DNA of 38,117 nt from Deltaproteobacteria bacterium (lineage in GTDB: Bacteria; Desulfobacterota; Dissulfuribacteria; Dissulfuribacterales; UBA3076), in NCBI GenBank assembly GCA_030262715.1, contig JAJSZR010000006.1:1-38117 (forward strand), read 5' to 3'. Both the position numbers and the translations under genes were made by a program. Every line of letters starts with the position of its first letter. Position 1 is the stretch's first letter. Shown here piece after piece: positions 1 through 9,562 of the stretch. Below the pieces are notes generated by a model, which was not told where the DNA came from, did not search any database, and saw only the letters and a program-made list of their open reading frames with translations.

Positions 1-90
1 CAGGCATGGCAGTTGGCCCGGGAGCTAGCTTGCAAGGTCTATGGCCTGACAAAGAAGGCCGACGAAAGAAAGGTAACCCTGAACCTGTGA
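1..90 (+). pseudogene. 3' end of a possible four-helix-bundle (S23/IVS-type) protein, apparently truncated; 5' end outside window
   Basis: Frame 1 reads QAWQLARELACKVYGLTKKADERKVTLNL*; 'xxWQLARELxxxVYxLTK' resembles the N-terminal helix of four-helix-bundle IVS proteins, then stops early. Confidence 0.35.
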
Positions 91-112
91 ACGCCTATAA
101 ATATCTTAACCA

Positions 113-1036
113 ATGAAAAAAAACGTCGTAGTTCCCAAAAAGATTAAAGGGACTATCCTGGCATTCCTCCTATGGTCAGTATTCCTGGCTCCGCTCCATG
201 CCGAGGAGAGCAACGCAGATATAGCAGTAATAGTTTCTTCGCAGATCAGACCTTATGTAATGGCCCTTGAAGGACTGCGCTCCAGATTCCAAAAGCCTCT
301 AACAATATATTATCTGAATTCAAACCCGGAACTCATACGCCATCATTTAAGCAAGAAACGCTATGACCTGCTAATAGCCATAGGGCCGGAAGCATCTATC
401 CTTGCCTGGTCAACATTAAATCCTGATGATAAGAAAATTGCACTCATGGTTCTTGATCAGCAAAAACTACTGGCAGATCCTGAACCATGTGGAGTGGATC
501 TAAGGATACCCATTAAGGACCAGATATACCTAATAAAACAACGGCTCGGGGACAAAAGAAAAATTGGAATCCTTTACAATCCCTTGGAAAACAGGGGGTG
601 GGTAGAGCAAGCGCAAAAAGAAGGCGCTGAATTAGGAATCAGTGTCATACCTTTACCGGTTTACGAGAGGAATGAGATCATAAAGGTCCTTTCCTCAGCA
701 TATCAGAATATTGACACACTTTTGTTCATTCCTGATTCTACGGTAATTTCAATGGCATTGCTATCACATCTGGTTAAAGACGCCCTGCTCCATGGAATTG
801 CAGTTGTGGGCTATAATCATTTCTTCGTGGAAATAGGGGCAGTTCTGGCCTTTAATATAGATTATGAAAAAGTGGGGATTTTAGGTGCCAAACTGGCAAA
901 AGATATCCTGTCTGGTTCTCAGTGCGGGCTTTCCCCTCCTCCCTTTGAGGTAGAATGGAATGAAAAGGCATGGAAGATGATTACTGAATACTTAGGCAGT
1001 GTTGGGGCATCCAGGTCTGAAAGAAAAGTGCCATGA
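113..1036 (+). CDS. ABC-type substrate-binding protein (ABC_sub_bind-like), exported
   Basis: ORF with N-terminal hydrophobic signal; periplasmic-binding style sequence (IGILYNPLENRGWVEQAQKEGAELGISVIPLPV); overlaps the downstream kinase start. Confidence 0.7.
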   Translation: MKKNVVVPKKIKGTILAFLLWSVFLAPLHAEESNADIAVIVSSQIRPYVMALEGLRSRFQKPLTIYYLNSNPELIRHHLSKKRYDLLIAIGPEASILAWSTLNPDDKKIALMVLDQQKLLADPEPCGVDLRIPIKDQIYLIKQRLGDKRKIGILYNPLENRGWVEQAQKEGAELGISVIPLPVYERNEIIKVLSSAYQNIDTLLFIPDSTVISMALLSHLVKDALLHGIAVVGYNHFFVEIGAVLAFNIDYEKVGILGAKLAKDILSGSQCGLSPPPFEVEWNEKAWKMITEYLGSVGASRSERKVP

Positions 1037-2415
1037 GGGCCTTAACCTTTCAGCAAAGGTTGCTACTGGGGGTATTGCTGTTACTCGGTGCTACAACAAT
1101 TACCCTTGGCCTGGTTGGGGCCCACCTGGGTGAAACTTTTTTGCGCATTCGATTTGAAGAGCGCATGGCTTTTCTGGCTAGATATCTAGCCCTTAACTCT
1201 GAATTGGGCGTGCTTATAGGTGATCAAAAGATGCTTGAGCGTCTGGCAAACAACCTCCTCTCAGAAAAAGACGTCGTTCAAGTCCTCATAGAAGATGCAA
1301 ATGGTGAGATTCTGGTAAAGGTGGAATCCGGGCATCACGCTCACTCAAAAAAGGCCGTTGCCGAAATACGGCTTAGACAACAGGAGGAAAACCAGGCCTT
1401 TTGGGGTTCTTTAGTACAAAATCAAATACTCGGTAAAGTACATTTAATTTACACTACCTCAGGAATCGACGATCTGCTGGCCAAACTCAGGACAAGATAC
1501 ACTGTAGCTGTTATTGGTCTGGCAGCCGTTGGGCTATTGGCCTTTTTCTTCTTCAGCCGTTCACTGGTAGCACCATTGAAAGAACTTGTTAAGGCTTCAA
1601 GGATAGTAGCAAAAGGGGACTTAAACGCCCGTGTTGAACCAGGCTCACTACCAGAAACCAACGAACTTGCTGAGGCATTTAACCACATGCTGGTCTCTCT
1701 GGCTGAGAGTCGCAAGAGCCTTGAAGAAACATATCAGGAGATGATTCAGCAAAAGGCCCTGGCCGAGGTAGGCCACTTTGCCCTTACAGTGGCTCACGAG
1801 GTCAAAAACCCTCTAGGAATCATTAAAGGGGCCTTAGACATACTTAAAAAACAGGATGTTGATCATGTGGTTAAATTAACCATGATTGAATATGTAGACG
1901 ACGAAATAAGAAGGCTGAATCGACTCATCCAGGATTTTCTGGACTTCTCCAGGCCTCGTAAACCCCAATTCGAAAAAATGGAATTAAACGCATTGATGAA
2001 AGATTTGCTACAACGGCTGAGGCTGGAATGGGAAGAAAAGGGCATTGTTATTGATGCTGATATTTCCGAAGAAAAATGCCTATCACAAGCAGATCCGGAT
2101 ATGCTTTCTCAAGCCCTGCTCAATGTTATCAAAAATGCCTGTGAAGCAAGTGACACTGACGGGCATGTATCGGTAAAAAGCAGCTTGTCTCATGGTGATT
2201 GGATTACTCTGATAGCAGATACCGGAAAGGGGATGGATCAGGAAACGCAAAAGAGGGCCTTTGAACCTTTTTATACTACTAAGGCCCAAGGTACAGGTCT
2301 GGGACTGGCCTATGCTGTCAGGGTCATCGGGATCCATGGAGGTGAAATGAGTTTTAGGGAAAATCATCCCAAGGGGACGATTTTTGAAATACGGCTTGAA
2401 TGCAGAAAAATATAA
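1033..2415 (+). CDS. Membrane sensor histidine kinase with HAMP domain
   Basis: Two TM segments, HAMP, H-box VAHEVKNPLGIIKG, N-box NVIKNACEAS, G-boxes DTGKGM and GTGLGLAYA. Confidence 0.93.
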   Translation: MRALTFQQRLLLGVLLLLGATTITLGLVGAHLGETFLRIRFEERMAFLARYLALNSELGVLIGDQKMLERLANNLLSEKDVVQVLIEDANGEILVKVESGHHAHSKKAVAEIRLRQQEENQAFWGSLVQNQILGKVHLIYTTSGIDDLLAKLRTRYTVAVIGLAAVGLLAFFFFSRSLVAPLKELVKASRIVAKGDLNARVEPGSLPETNELAEAFNHMLVSLAESRKSLEETYQEMIQQKALAEVGHFALTVAHEVKNPLGIIKGALDILKKQDVDHVVKLTMIEYVDDEIRRLNRLIQDFLDFSRPRKPQFEKMELNALMKDLLQRLRLEWEEKGIVIDADISEEKCLSQADPDMLSQALLNVIKNACEASDTDGHVSVKSSLSHGDWITLIADTGKGMDQETQKRAFEPFYTTKAQGTGLGLAYAVRVIGIHGGEMSFRENHPKGTIFEIRLECRKI

Positions 2416-2462
2416 CTATTTGGTGGTTTTAGTGATTTAGAGAAGGAGACGCTAAAAGAATT

Positions 2463-3821
2463 ATGGCTTTCATATTGGTAGTTGATGATGAATCCAAAAT
2501 GCGACACATCCTGAAGATTATGCTAAGTCTTAAGGGACATAATGTGGAAGGGGCTCAAGACGGTGAGACAGCTCTGGCAAAGGTTCGGGAAAAGCCCTAC
2601 GACCTGGTTATCTCAGATATACGGATGCCAGGAATGGATGGCCTTGTCCTGCTCGACCATATCCAGGCAATGGAATGCCCTTGTCCGGTCATCATCATTA
2701 CCGCATACGCAACTATTGACTCCGCTGTCGAGGCCATGAAGAAAGGGGCTGTGGACTATATTACCAAACCCTTCGAGGAGTCACGTATAATACTGACGGT
2801 AGAGAAGGCCCTGGGTGTATCGAAAATCCTGACGGAGAACAGAGAGCTCAAAGAGGAATTGAATAGGTCTATAGGAGATGCCGATCTGGTATGTGTATCC
2901 CAGGCTATGGAGCATCTCTTGGAGGCGGCCCAGAAAGTGGCTGCAAAAGCGAATACAACGGTCCTGATTACTGGCGAATCCGGTACAGGTAAAGAAATAG
3001 TAGCGAGATTCATCCACCAAAATAGCCCTAGGGCCCAAAAGCGTTTCGTAACAGTCAACTGTGCGGCAATAACAGCAAACCTGGTAGAAAGCATTTTGTT
3101 CGGCCATGAAAGAGGGGCCTTTACCGGAGCAGACAGACAAAAACAGGGATTTTTCGAGTACGCAAGCAATGGAACCCTCTTTCTTGACGAGATAGGGGAT
3201 CTTCCATTAGAGGTCCAGGCAAAGCTCCTAAGGGCCCTTCAGGAAAAAATCATCCAGCGTGTTGGTGGAAATGAGCCTATTAGAGTGGATGTTAGGGTAA
3301 TTTGTGCCACAAATCAAGACCTTGAATCCCTGGTTAAACAGGGAAAATTCAGGTCAGATCTCTTTTACAGGATTGATGTTTTCCCACTACACATCCCCCC
3401 ATTAAGGGAAAGAATAGAGGCTATAGTACCATTGGCAGAGCATTTCATGCGGAAATTCCGAGAACGGCCTTCAGAAAGACCTTTCTTTACCCAAGGAGCT
3501 AAAAGGATCCTGATGGACCATGCCTGGCCTGGAAATGTAAGGGAGCTGGCAAACGCCGTGGAGAGGGCCGTTATCTTGGCCGGAAAAGAACCTGTAACTA
3601 TAGAATACCTGTCTTTTTTGAGAACCAGCACGGTGCGGACCGGAACTGTTGAAGCCCGGAGGCTTCCCCCAGGTGGTCTATCTCTTGAAACATTGGAACG
3701 CGATCTTATACGTCAGGCCCTGGAAATGACCGGTAACAATCAAAGTGCTGCAGCAAGACTATTAGGCCTCACCCGTTCAAAGCTCAGAACCAGGGTAAAG
3801 CAACTGGAGGCATACAGTTGA
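2463..3821 (+). CDS. Sigma54-dependent response regulator (REC-AAA+-HTH)
   Basis: REC domain (VVDDESKMRHI, ISDIRMPGMDG), GESGTGKE Walker A, GAFTGA sigma54-contact loop, C-terminal Fis-type HTH (NNQSAAARLLGLTRSKLRTR). Confidence 0.95.
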   Translation: MAFILVVDDESKMRHILKIMLSLKGHNVEGAQDGETALAKVREKPYDLVISDIRMPGMDGLVLLDHIQAMECPCPVIIITAYATIDSAVEAMKKGAVDYITKPFEESRIILTVEKALGVSKILTENRELKEELNRSIGDADLVCVSQAMEHLLEAAQKVAAKANTTVLITGESGTGKEIVARFIHQNSPRAQKRFVTVNCAAITANLVESILFGHERGAFTGADRQKQGFFEYASNGTLFLDEIGDLPLEVQAKLLRALQEKIIQRVGGNEPIRVDVRVICATNQDLESLVKQGKFRSDLFYRIDVFPLHIPPLRERIEAIVPLAEHFMRKFRERPSERPFFTQGAKRILMDHAWPGNVRELANAVERAVILAGKEPVTIEYLSFLRTSTVRTGTVEARRLPPGGLSLETLERDLIRQALEMTGNNQSAAARLLGLTRSKLRTRVKQLEAYS

Positions 3822-5887
3822 TGACTAACGGCAGGATCTCTCTCAAATATCGAAACATGCCCACATTTCTGATGCAGATCATCGCCATCCTGTCGTTCCT
3901 CCTGGCTGGCGTTCAAATCGCATGGGCTATAGATACATCTCTTCTCTTTGTAGGCGAAGACCTGTCAGTGCTTACTATTGCATCAAGAAGGGCAGAGCCT
4001 GCAGAGCAGGCACCTGCCGTGGCTCAGGTAATTACGGAGGAAGACCTTGAGCGTAAAGGAGTCCGAACCCTTGGGGAGGCGCTGTCCATGCTGCCGGGAT
4101 TTTATATGTCGTCCAGGGAATGGGGTACCCAGCCCTATCTAAGGGGGATATCAAATAGTATCCTTTTTCTTTACGATTCAGTCCCCTTAACATCAGACAA
4201 TACAAAAACCGTCAATCCTCTGGACGAAGAGCTTTCCCTATACTCTATAGAACGTATAGAGGTGATACGGGGGCCTGGTTCAGTTCTGTGGGGCCCGGGT
4301 GCATTTGCAGGAATAGTTAATATAGTCCCCAAACGGGGCAGAGATGTTGATGGAGTGGAATTAAATCTGCGCGGTGGAACCCCAAACCACGAAGCAGATT
4401 TCAATATTAATTGGGGAAGAAATGCAGGGCCCTGGGAGGCATTTCTGTCAATCAGCGCAACAAGGCTCAAGCCCGTACAGGACAAGTATAATGTAGTAAA
4501 AATAAAAGGAGACGATTCCAGACCTGTTCCCCCCAACGAGCGGCTGGGACATTCAGAGGTAGATAATTCCAAATACGTAGAGGCTATACTGAACTTTTCC
4601 TGGCAGGACTGGCTCCACATATCAGGAAGGTGGTCTGATACAGAACGGCCTTACGTCCTCTCGGGAGAACCCGAAACGGACCTTCGCTGGGCCGGGAAAC
4701 GGGAGTCGCCATTCAGGTTTGTGCGTCTCGAGATGGAAAGGCCTATGGATCGTTCAGATCTGAGATTCAATGCCTATTATAACGAGCTGGACTACAAGGA
4801 AGAAGAAATAGACTTATCCTGGAACACCAAGAGCTATATAAAATACGGAGAAATCCTGTATGACAGGGAACTATGGGATACCAAGGGGCTTTTTACCGCG
4901 GGGCTCTCATGCAGATACAATAAAATTACCGATGCCGTAGTTAAACGGGACTACTTTCCTGACTATGTTAGGCGTGAGAATATCTTTTTTCCACCGCATA
5001 TCATCGAAGAGGATTTCAACACTTCGCTTTGGTCTGTTTTTGGCCAGGTTCGGCATCACTGGAACCATATTGATGCCTGGCTGGGCCTCAGACTGGACGA
5101 CCACAGCCAGTATAATCAGACAATAAGCCATAATATGGGAATCAGTTGGTTCCCAAGGCCTTCATGGTATCTGAAGCTACTCTATGGCACTGCCTATCGG
5201 ACACTATATAATCAGGAACTTGTAGGCCTGAAAGACCTTGACCCGGAACGAATACAAAATCTCAGCATGAACTTTACGTGGCATCCTTCTGCGTCATTTT
5301 CCTTTTCGTCCACAATTTTTTGGAATGAGATACGTCATCATATCCAAGAAGAACTCTGTGTAGGTTTTTCAAAACCCGGTTCTGAAGACATCTATGGAGG
5401 AGAACTAGATGTTTCGTGGCAGTTATCCCGCAGCCTCCGGTTTTGGGGCAATGCAACTTTCTTATCCCAGGACGGGGATAAAGAGGAATACAACGTCGTT
5501 ACTCCTGATGTTATTATAAGACCAGATGGTACAGAAGAAGTGTACTATCGCTATTATCCTTGGGATGTACCTTTTGATACAGGCCCAAAAAATTTGTTCA
5601 ATGTTGGACTCCTATGGGGTCCTTTGGATCGGTTAGATTTCTCTGTCCGCCTGCAATATGCGGATTCAAGAACTTATTATTATCAAAAAGGGGATTGGCA
5701 TGACTCCACTAGTCCTACCTGGATTTTCGATACAACCGTTACGGCACGCGACGTCTTATTCCAGAACCTTGACATACAATTGGCGCTGAAGAATGTATTC
5801 GACAGGCATTACAAAGTGCCCGGCACATATAGCCCGATAGAGGACGCTCCCTTTGAGGCGTACTTGGGACTCAAGTGGCACTATTGA
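3818..5887 (+). CDS. TonB-dependent outer-membrane receptor
   Basis: Plug domain (AQVITEEDLERKGVRTLGEALSMLPGFY, IERIEVIRGPGSVLWGPGAFAGIVNIVPK) and C-terminal beta-barrel ending LKNVFDRHYKVPGTYSPIEDAPFEAYLGLKWHY; ATGA overlap with regulator. Confidence 0.92.
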   Translation: MMTNGRISLKYRNMPTFLMQIIAILSFLLAGVQIAWAIDTSLLFVGEDLSVLTIASRRAEPAEQAPAVAQVITEEDLERKGVRTLGEALSMLPGFYMSSREWGTQPYLRGISNSILFLYDSVPLTSDNTKTVNPLDEELSLYSIERIEVIRGPGSVLWGPGAFAGIVNIVPKRGRDVDGVELNLRGGTPNHEADFNINWGRNAGPWEAFLSISATRLKPVQDKYNVVKIKGDDSRPVPPNERLGHSEVDNSKYVEAILNFSWQDWLHISGRWSDTERPYVLSGEPETDLRWAGKRESPFRFVRLEMERPMDRSDLRFNAYYNELDYKEEEIDLSWNTKSYIKYGEILYDRELWDTKGLFTAGLSCRYNKITDAVVKRDYFPDYVRRENIFFPPHIIEEDFNTSLWSVFGQVRHHWNHIDAWLGLRLDDHSQYNQTISHNMGISWFPRPSWYLKLLYGTAYRTLYNQELVGLKDLDPERIQNLSMNFTWHPSASFSFSSTIFWNEIRHHIQEELCVGFSKPGSEDIYGGELDVSWQLSRSLRFWGNATFLSQDGDKEEYNVVTPDVIIRPDGTEEVYYRYYPWDVPFDTGPKNLFNVGLLWGPLDRLDFSVRLQYADSRTYYYQKGDWHDSTSPTWIFDTTVTARDVLFQNLDIQLALKNVFDRHYKVPGTYSPIEDAPFEAYLGLKWHY

Positions 5888-5889
5888 AG

Positions 5890-6330
5890 CTACCAATCTA
5901 CGATATTTGACGATTCTTTCCTGAGCACCATAGCGTTATTCAGGTCCAAACCCGCTGCGTCCTTATCCCCCAAGCGTTCATAGACCTCACTTCTCAGTGC
6001 ATAAGCAGGGGCATATTCAGGAGCAAGATCGATTGCCTGTGTCAGATACTTTAGTGCCTCATCCAAAACCTCTAGCTTGAACAAAATAGCCCCTTTGTGA
6101 TAGTAAAGGCGGGCATTTTCCGGTTCGCACTTTATTGCAGCATCAATGTCCTCAATTGCAGCATCATTATCATTTAACCTAAGCCGTGCTACGGCCCTTG
6201 CCTGATATACCTTGGCGCACTGAGGATCCGCCTCCAACACCTTTGTAAAGACGGCAATGCAGCCCTCAAAATCCTCATCCATGAATTTAAATTGCCCGTT
6301 AATAAAACGCTCTTTCAGATCCTGCCTCAT
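5890..6330 (-). CDS. TPR-repeat protein
   Basis: Tandem TPR motifs (AKVYQARAVARLRLNDNDAAIEDIDAAIKCEPENARLYYHKGAILFKL). Confidence 0.85.
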   Translation of the reverse strand: MRQDLKERFINGQFKFMDEDFEGCIAVFTKVLEADPQCAKVYQARAVARLRLNDNDAAIEDIDAAIKCEPENARLYYHKGAILFKLEVLDEALKYLTQAIDLAPEYAPAYALRSEVYERLGDKDAAGLDLNNAMVLRKESSNIVDW

Positions 6331-6365
6331 CTAAAGTCCTCCAAAACCTTTATTTCTCCTTTTTT

Positions 6366-6458
6366 GGACACAGATGAACACAGATTATCAAGATTTTCAA
6401 ATTTATGAATAATAATATTATCTGTGTATATCTGCGAAAATCTGCGTCCTATTTAATT
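6366..6458. repeat. Intergenic imperfect inverted repeat; core shared with 15847-15876
   Basis: Arms 6371-6388 and 6417-6434 pair at about 15/18 positions; 6427-6456 matches 15847-15876 with one mismatch over 30 nt. Confidence 0.7.
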
Positions 6459-6489
6459 CAAAACTCAACATTTTTTTGCAAAATACCCC

Positions 6490-6518
6490 AAAAAAAAGGC
6501 CGGGGCAATACCCCGGCC
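6490..6518 (-). terminator. Rho-independent terminator downstream of the pyrophosphatase gene
   Basis: Perfect 8-bp stem GGCCGGGG (6498-6505) / CCCCGGCC (6511-6518), 5-nt loop, followed on the minus strand by an uninterrupted T-tract (A-tract 6490-6497). Confidence 0.92.
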
Positions 6519-6541
6519 GCAAGGATCAATATTCCTGGAAA

Positions 6542-7468
6542 CTATGAGGCAAATGCCTTTTCCAGATTGGGAACCATCTGCTTTTTCCGGCTCATTACAC
6601 CGGGGAGCCAGACAGTCCGGCCTTCAAGTGCCTTGCCAAAGGCCTTCTCAACAATACCTGGATCATCTGAAACAGCCATGAGATCCGTGGCTTCTTGCAT
6701 GATATCAGTAAGCATAAGAAAGACGCTGTGACGGTTCCCTTCGGCCTTGACCTTCTCAATCTCAGCGTAGAGATCGTCTCTCATGTTGGCAACCAGGTCC
6801 AGCGACACCAGCTCAAGCTGGCCAATGCCCACATTATTGCCACTCATATCGAAGTCTTTGTAGTCACGGAAGACCAGATCCCTTGCGGGCACGCCTTCCA
6901 CCGCGCTCTTGGCCTTGGCCATCTCCATGCCCCAGGCCATTGGATCATCAATGCCGGCTATCTTGGCAAGGTCCGCAACGGCCTCTTTGTCTTCAGGAGT
7001 ACAGGTTACAGACTTAAAGAGTACTGTATCGCTGAGGATTGCCGACATCATTATACCGGCCACATTTGCCGGGATCTCCTTCTTATAGACATCCTTATAA
7101 AGGATGCGGAGAATAGTACCTGTGCACCCGTAGGGCATAGCACAGAAAAAGATAGGATTGGGAGTGGTAATATCTCCGATCTTGTGATGATCAACAATTG
7201 CCAGCAACTCCCCCTTATCGCAGTTGTCCGGGGCCTGCTTGAGATCGCTGTGATCCACCAGCATAAACTTTTCACCAGTTACATCCGTACGCAGTTCAGG
7301 TACGTCAAAACCAAACTTTTTAAGTATCAGTTCTGTCTCAGGATTGAGATCTCCCTGCCTGCATGGTACGGCATCAACTCCTAACATCTTCTGCAGCTCC
7401 GCCCAGGCGATGGCAGCGGTTACGGCATCAGTGTCCGGGCTTTTGTGTCCAAATACGTAAACAGCCAT
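6542..7468 (-). CDS. ppaC: Manganese-dependent inorganic pyrophosphatase (DHH family)
   Basis: MAVYVFGHKSPDTDAVTAAIAWAEL, VDHHKIGD, SRKKQMVP; start moved to the MAVYVFG methionine (7468) rather than the ORF-track start. Confidence 0.93.
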   Translation of the reverse strand: MAVYVFGHKSPDTDAVTAAIAWAELQKMLGVDAVPCRQGDLNPETELILKKFGFDVPELRTDVTGEKFMLVDHSDLKQAPDNCDKGELLAIVDHHKIGDITTPNPIFFCAMPYGCTGTILRILYKDVYKKEIPANVAGIMMSAILSDTVLFKSVTCTPEDKEAVADLAKIAGIDDPMAWGMEMAKAKSAVEGVPARDLVFRDYKDFDMSGNNVGIGQLELVSLDLVANMRDDLYAEIEKVKAEGNRHSVFLMLTDIMQEATDLMAVSDDPGIVEKAFGKALEGRTVWLPGVMSRKKQMVPNLEKAFAS

Positions 7469-7797
7469 TCTAACATCCTCCTTAAAAAATTTTCGGTAAA
7501 TTAAAAAATTATTGGGGAATTTTGGGGAATTCCAAAACAATACGCATATAATAAAAATAGATTCATACAAAAATATTCTTTTGAGACAATCACCCTAATC
7601 TAAAAAACAACAACTGGATGTTTCATGTAGCACAATACCAATTCTTTGCCAAGGATTTTTAAGGCCACACCGTGAAGATAACTGAATTGGGATTCAGTGA
7701 AAACCTGATGGATTGAGGGGACTAAGGGATTACAGCATTAACTCGTATTTTTAAGCAAAAGACTCAATTCCGGGAATGCTTCAGATACAAGGCGCGA

Positions 7798-7849
7798 GAT
7801 TTCCGGGGAATGAGGCCTATTTAGCATACGTCGCATAGGCGAGGAAATC
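7798..7849. repeat. Nested hairpin in intergenic region, candidate dispersed repeat
   Basis: gatttcc (7798-7804)/ggaaatc (7843-7849) enclosing gcctat (7815-7820)/ataggc (7835-7840). Confidence 0.55.
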
Positions 7850-8079
7850 GAAGCAACGCAGCAGATGGGATATTTTTAGCGAAATAAAGTATCAGGAATG
7901 GCTGATGACAAAGCCTATACTTGATAGAATCAGTTGACATCATAGAAAGATTGGTATAGTCGTCATTTTCAAAAAGGTGGTAACCCATCACAGGGTTCAG
8001 ACGCCGGCAACATGTGGAAGCGACCGAATAGCAAAGCCCTCTGTTCCTGTGATTGTTTATTAAAGGAGAGATAGATCAT

Positions 8080-8328
8080 ATGTCTGAATTGAAAGATACT
8101 ATTACCGTTCGCGTTAACGTAAAAATAACCCCTGAGTCCCTTAAGACCATTGTTGAAAATGCAAAAAAAAGCGTTGGGCCGAACCAAAGTGGGGTTTATC
8201 GCGTTGATACCGCAGGCAAGGTCGATGAAATGATTTCCCAGTTTCTTCTTGAAAAAGACTTTGAAAGTTATGTTAAAAACCCAATAAATTACAAAAGATT
8301 AACCGTCAAAGATAAAGAATTACATTAA
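8080..8328 (+). CDS. Small hypothetical protein (82 aa)
   Basis: ATG at 8080 preceded by aaaggagag RBS; MSELKDTITVRVNVKITPESLKTIVENAKKS... Confidence 0.7.
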   Translation: MSELKDTITVRVNVKITPESLKTIVENAKKSVGPNQSGVYRVDTAGKVDEMISQFLLEKDFESYVKNPINYKRLTVKDKELH

Positions 8329-8338
8329 GGATCATTCC

Positions 8339-8701
8339 CTACAATGTTTCTTGAAGTGATTGAAGCTCTGCCATGGTTTTTTCAGCGATTGTCTTTTCTC
8401 TGTTATAATGTTTTATCCATCTCTTGAGGCACTTCTGAGCTTCTTCGGGATTACCGAAAAGGCTTACACATGCCTCCATTGACTTTTTGATCCTTACTAC
8501 GTTCGCTTTTATCTCAACAGGCACTGTTTCACTATCATGCCGTACGGCGTCTTCCAGGCATATATCATGACATATGGCACAGCGTATACACTTCTCCATA
8601 TTGACATCCGCCTTTTCATCTACCATTGAGATGGCACCAACAGGGCATTCCTCAATACAATCACCGCAACCTGTACAATCATCTTTTTTTACCCAAGGCA
8701 T
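8339..8701 (-). CDS. Ferredoxin-like 2x[4Fe-4S] protein with C-terminal helical extension
   Basis: CTGCGDCIEECPVGAI and CIRCAICHDICLEDAV motifs; about 60 extra residues at C-terminus. Confidence 0.88.
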   Translation of the reverse strand: MPWVKKDDCTGCGDCIEECPVGAISMVDEKADVNMEKCIRCAICHDICLEDAVRHDSETVPVEIKANVVRIKKSMEACVSLFGNPEEAQKCLKRWIKHYNREKTIAEKTMAELQSLQETL

Positions 8702-8911
8702 GTATAAACCTCCATTTAGGAATTGATGGATTGAAGGATTGAGAAATTAAAATTAATATAATACTTTCAATCCTTCCTCGCATATTAAATGTTGAGATTG
8801 AATGGTCAATAAATTATTACTTATCCCATTTCGTTGAAAAACCTCAAACGCACTGCTATTATCGTCATGGTAATTTTGTTATAAAAAAAGAGACGAAAAA
8901 GGTGATAAAAT

Positions 8912-9556
8912 ATGAAATTCTTCATTGATACTGCCAACTTAGACGAAATTCGCAGGGCAACAGATCTGGGACTGGCAGATGGAGTAACCACAAATCCTTC
9001 TCTTATAGCCAAAGAGAATTGCGCCTTTGAAGACAGGATCAGAGAAATAAGCAGTATTGTTGATGGCCCGGTAAGTGCTGAGGTAATTAGCACCGATGTT
9101 GATGGTATGGTGGAGGAAGCCAGAAAACTGGCTGAAATCGCCTCTAATATCGTTGTCAAAATTCCCATGACCACTGATGGTTTAAAGGCCACGAAAAAAC
9201 TGGCAGGTGAGGGTATAAAGATCAACGTAACCTTAGTATTCTCCCCGCTTCAGGCGTTACTGACAGCAAAGGCCGGAGCAAGCTATGTCAGCCCTTTTAT
9301 AGGAAGACTCGATGATATCTCTCATGAAGGCATGAACCTGGTAGAGGACATAATTCAAATTTTTGACAATTACGCCTTTGACACGGAAATCATAGTAGCA
9401 AGCATTAGACATCCCATACATGTGCTGGATGCTGCAAAGATAGGTGCCGACATAGCAACTATTCCCTACAAAGTGATAGCACAGCTAGCCAGTCACCCTT
9501 TAACTGATATAGGCCTTGAAAAATTTTTAGCTGATTGGGAAAAAGTGCCGAAATAA
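8912..9556 (+). CDS. Transaldolase / fructose-6-phosphate aldolase-like protein
   Basis: [76 protein letters not shown]. Confidence 0.93.
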   Translation: MKFFIDTANLDEIRRATDLGLADGVTTNPSLIAKENCAFEDRIREISSIVDGPVSAEVISTDVDGMVEEARKLAEIASNIVVKIPMTTDGLKATKKLAGEGIKINVTLVFSPLQALLTAKAGASYVSPFIGRLDDISHEGMNLVEDIIQIFDNYAFDTEIIVASIRHPIHVLDAAKIGADIATIPYKVIAQLASHPLTDIGLEKFLADWEKVPK

Positions 9557-9562
9557 TGTTTA

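Noticed and set aside
1-112. Sigma54 promoter (TGGCCC...TTGCA) before the first operon
   Set aside because: Spacing between GG and GC is too long for a -24/-12 element, and the sequence is within the preceding reading frame.
6695-7384. 229-aa plus-strand ORF
   Set aside because: Antisense to ppaC, low-complexity shadow translation.
7985-8055. c-di-GMP (GEMM) riboswitch, because of ACAGGG and GCAAAGCC strings
   Set aside because: The order, spacing and remaining conserved core of GEMM-I are not present; kept only as an unassigned structured-leader candidate.
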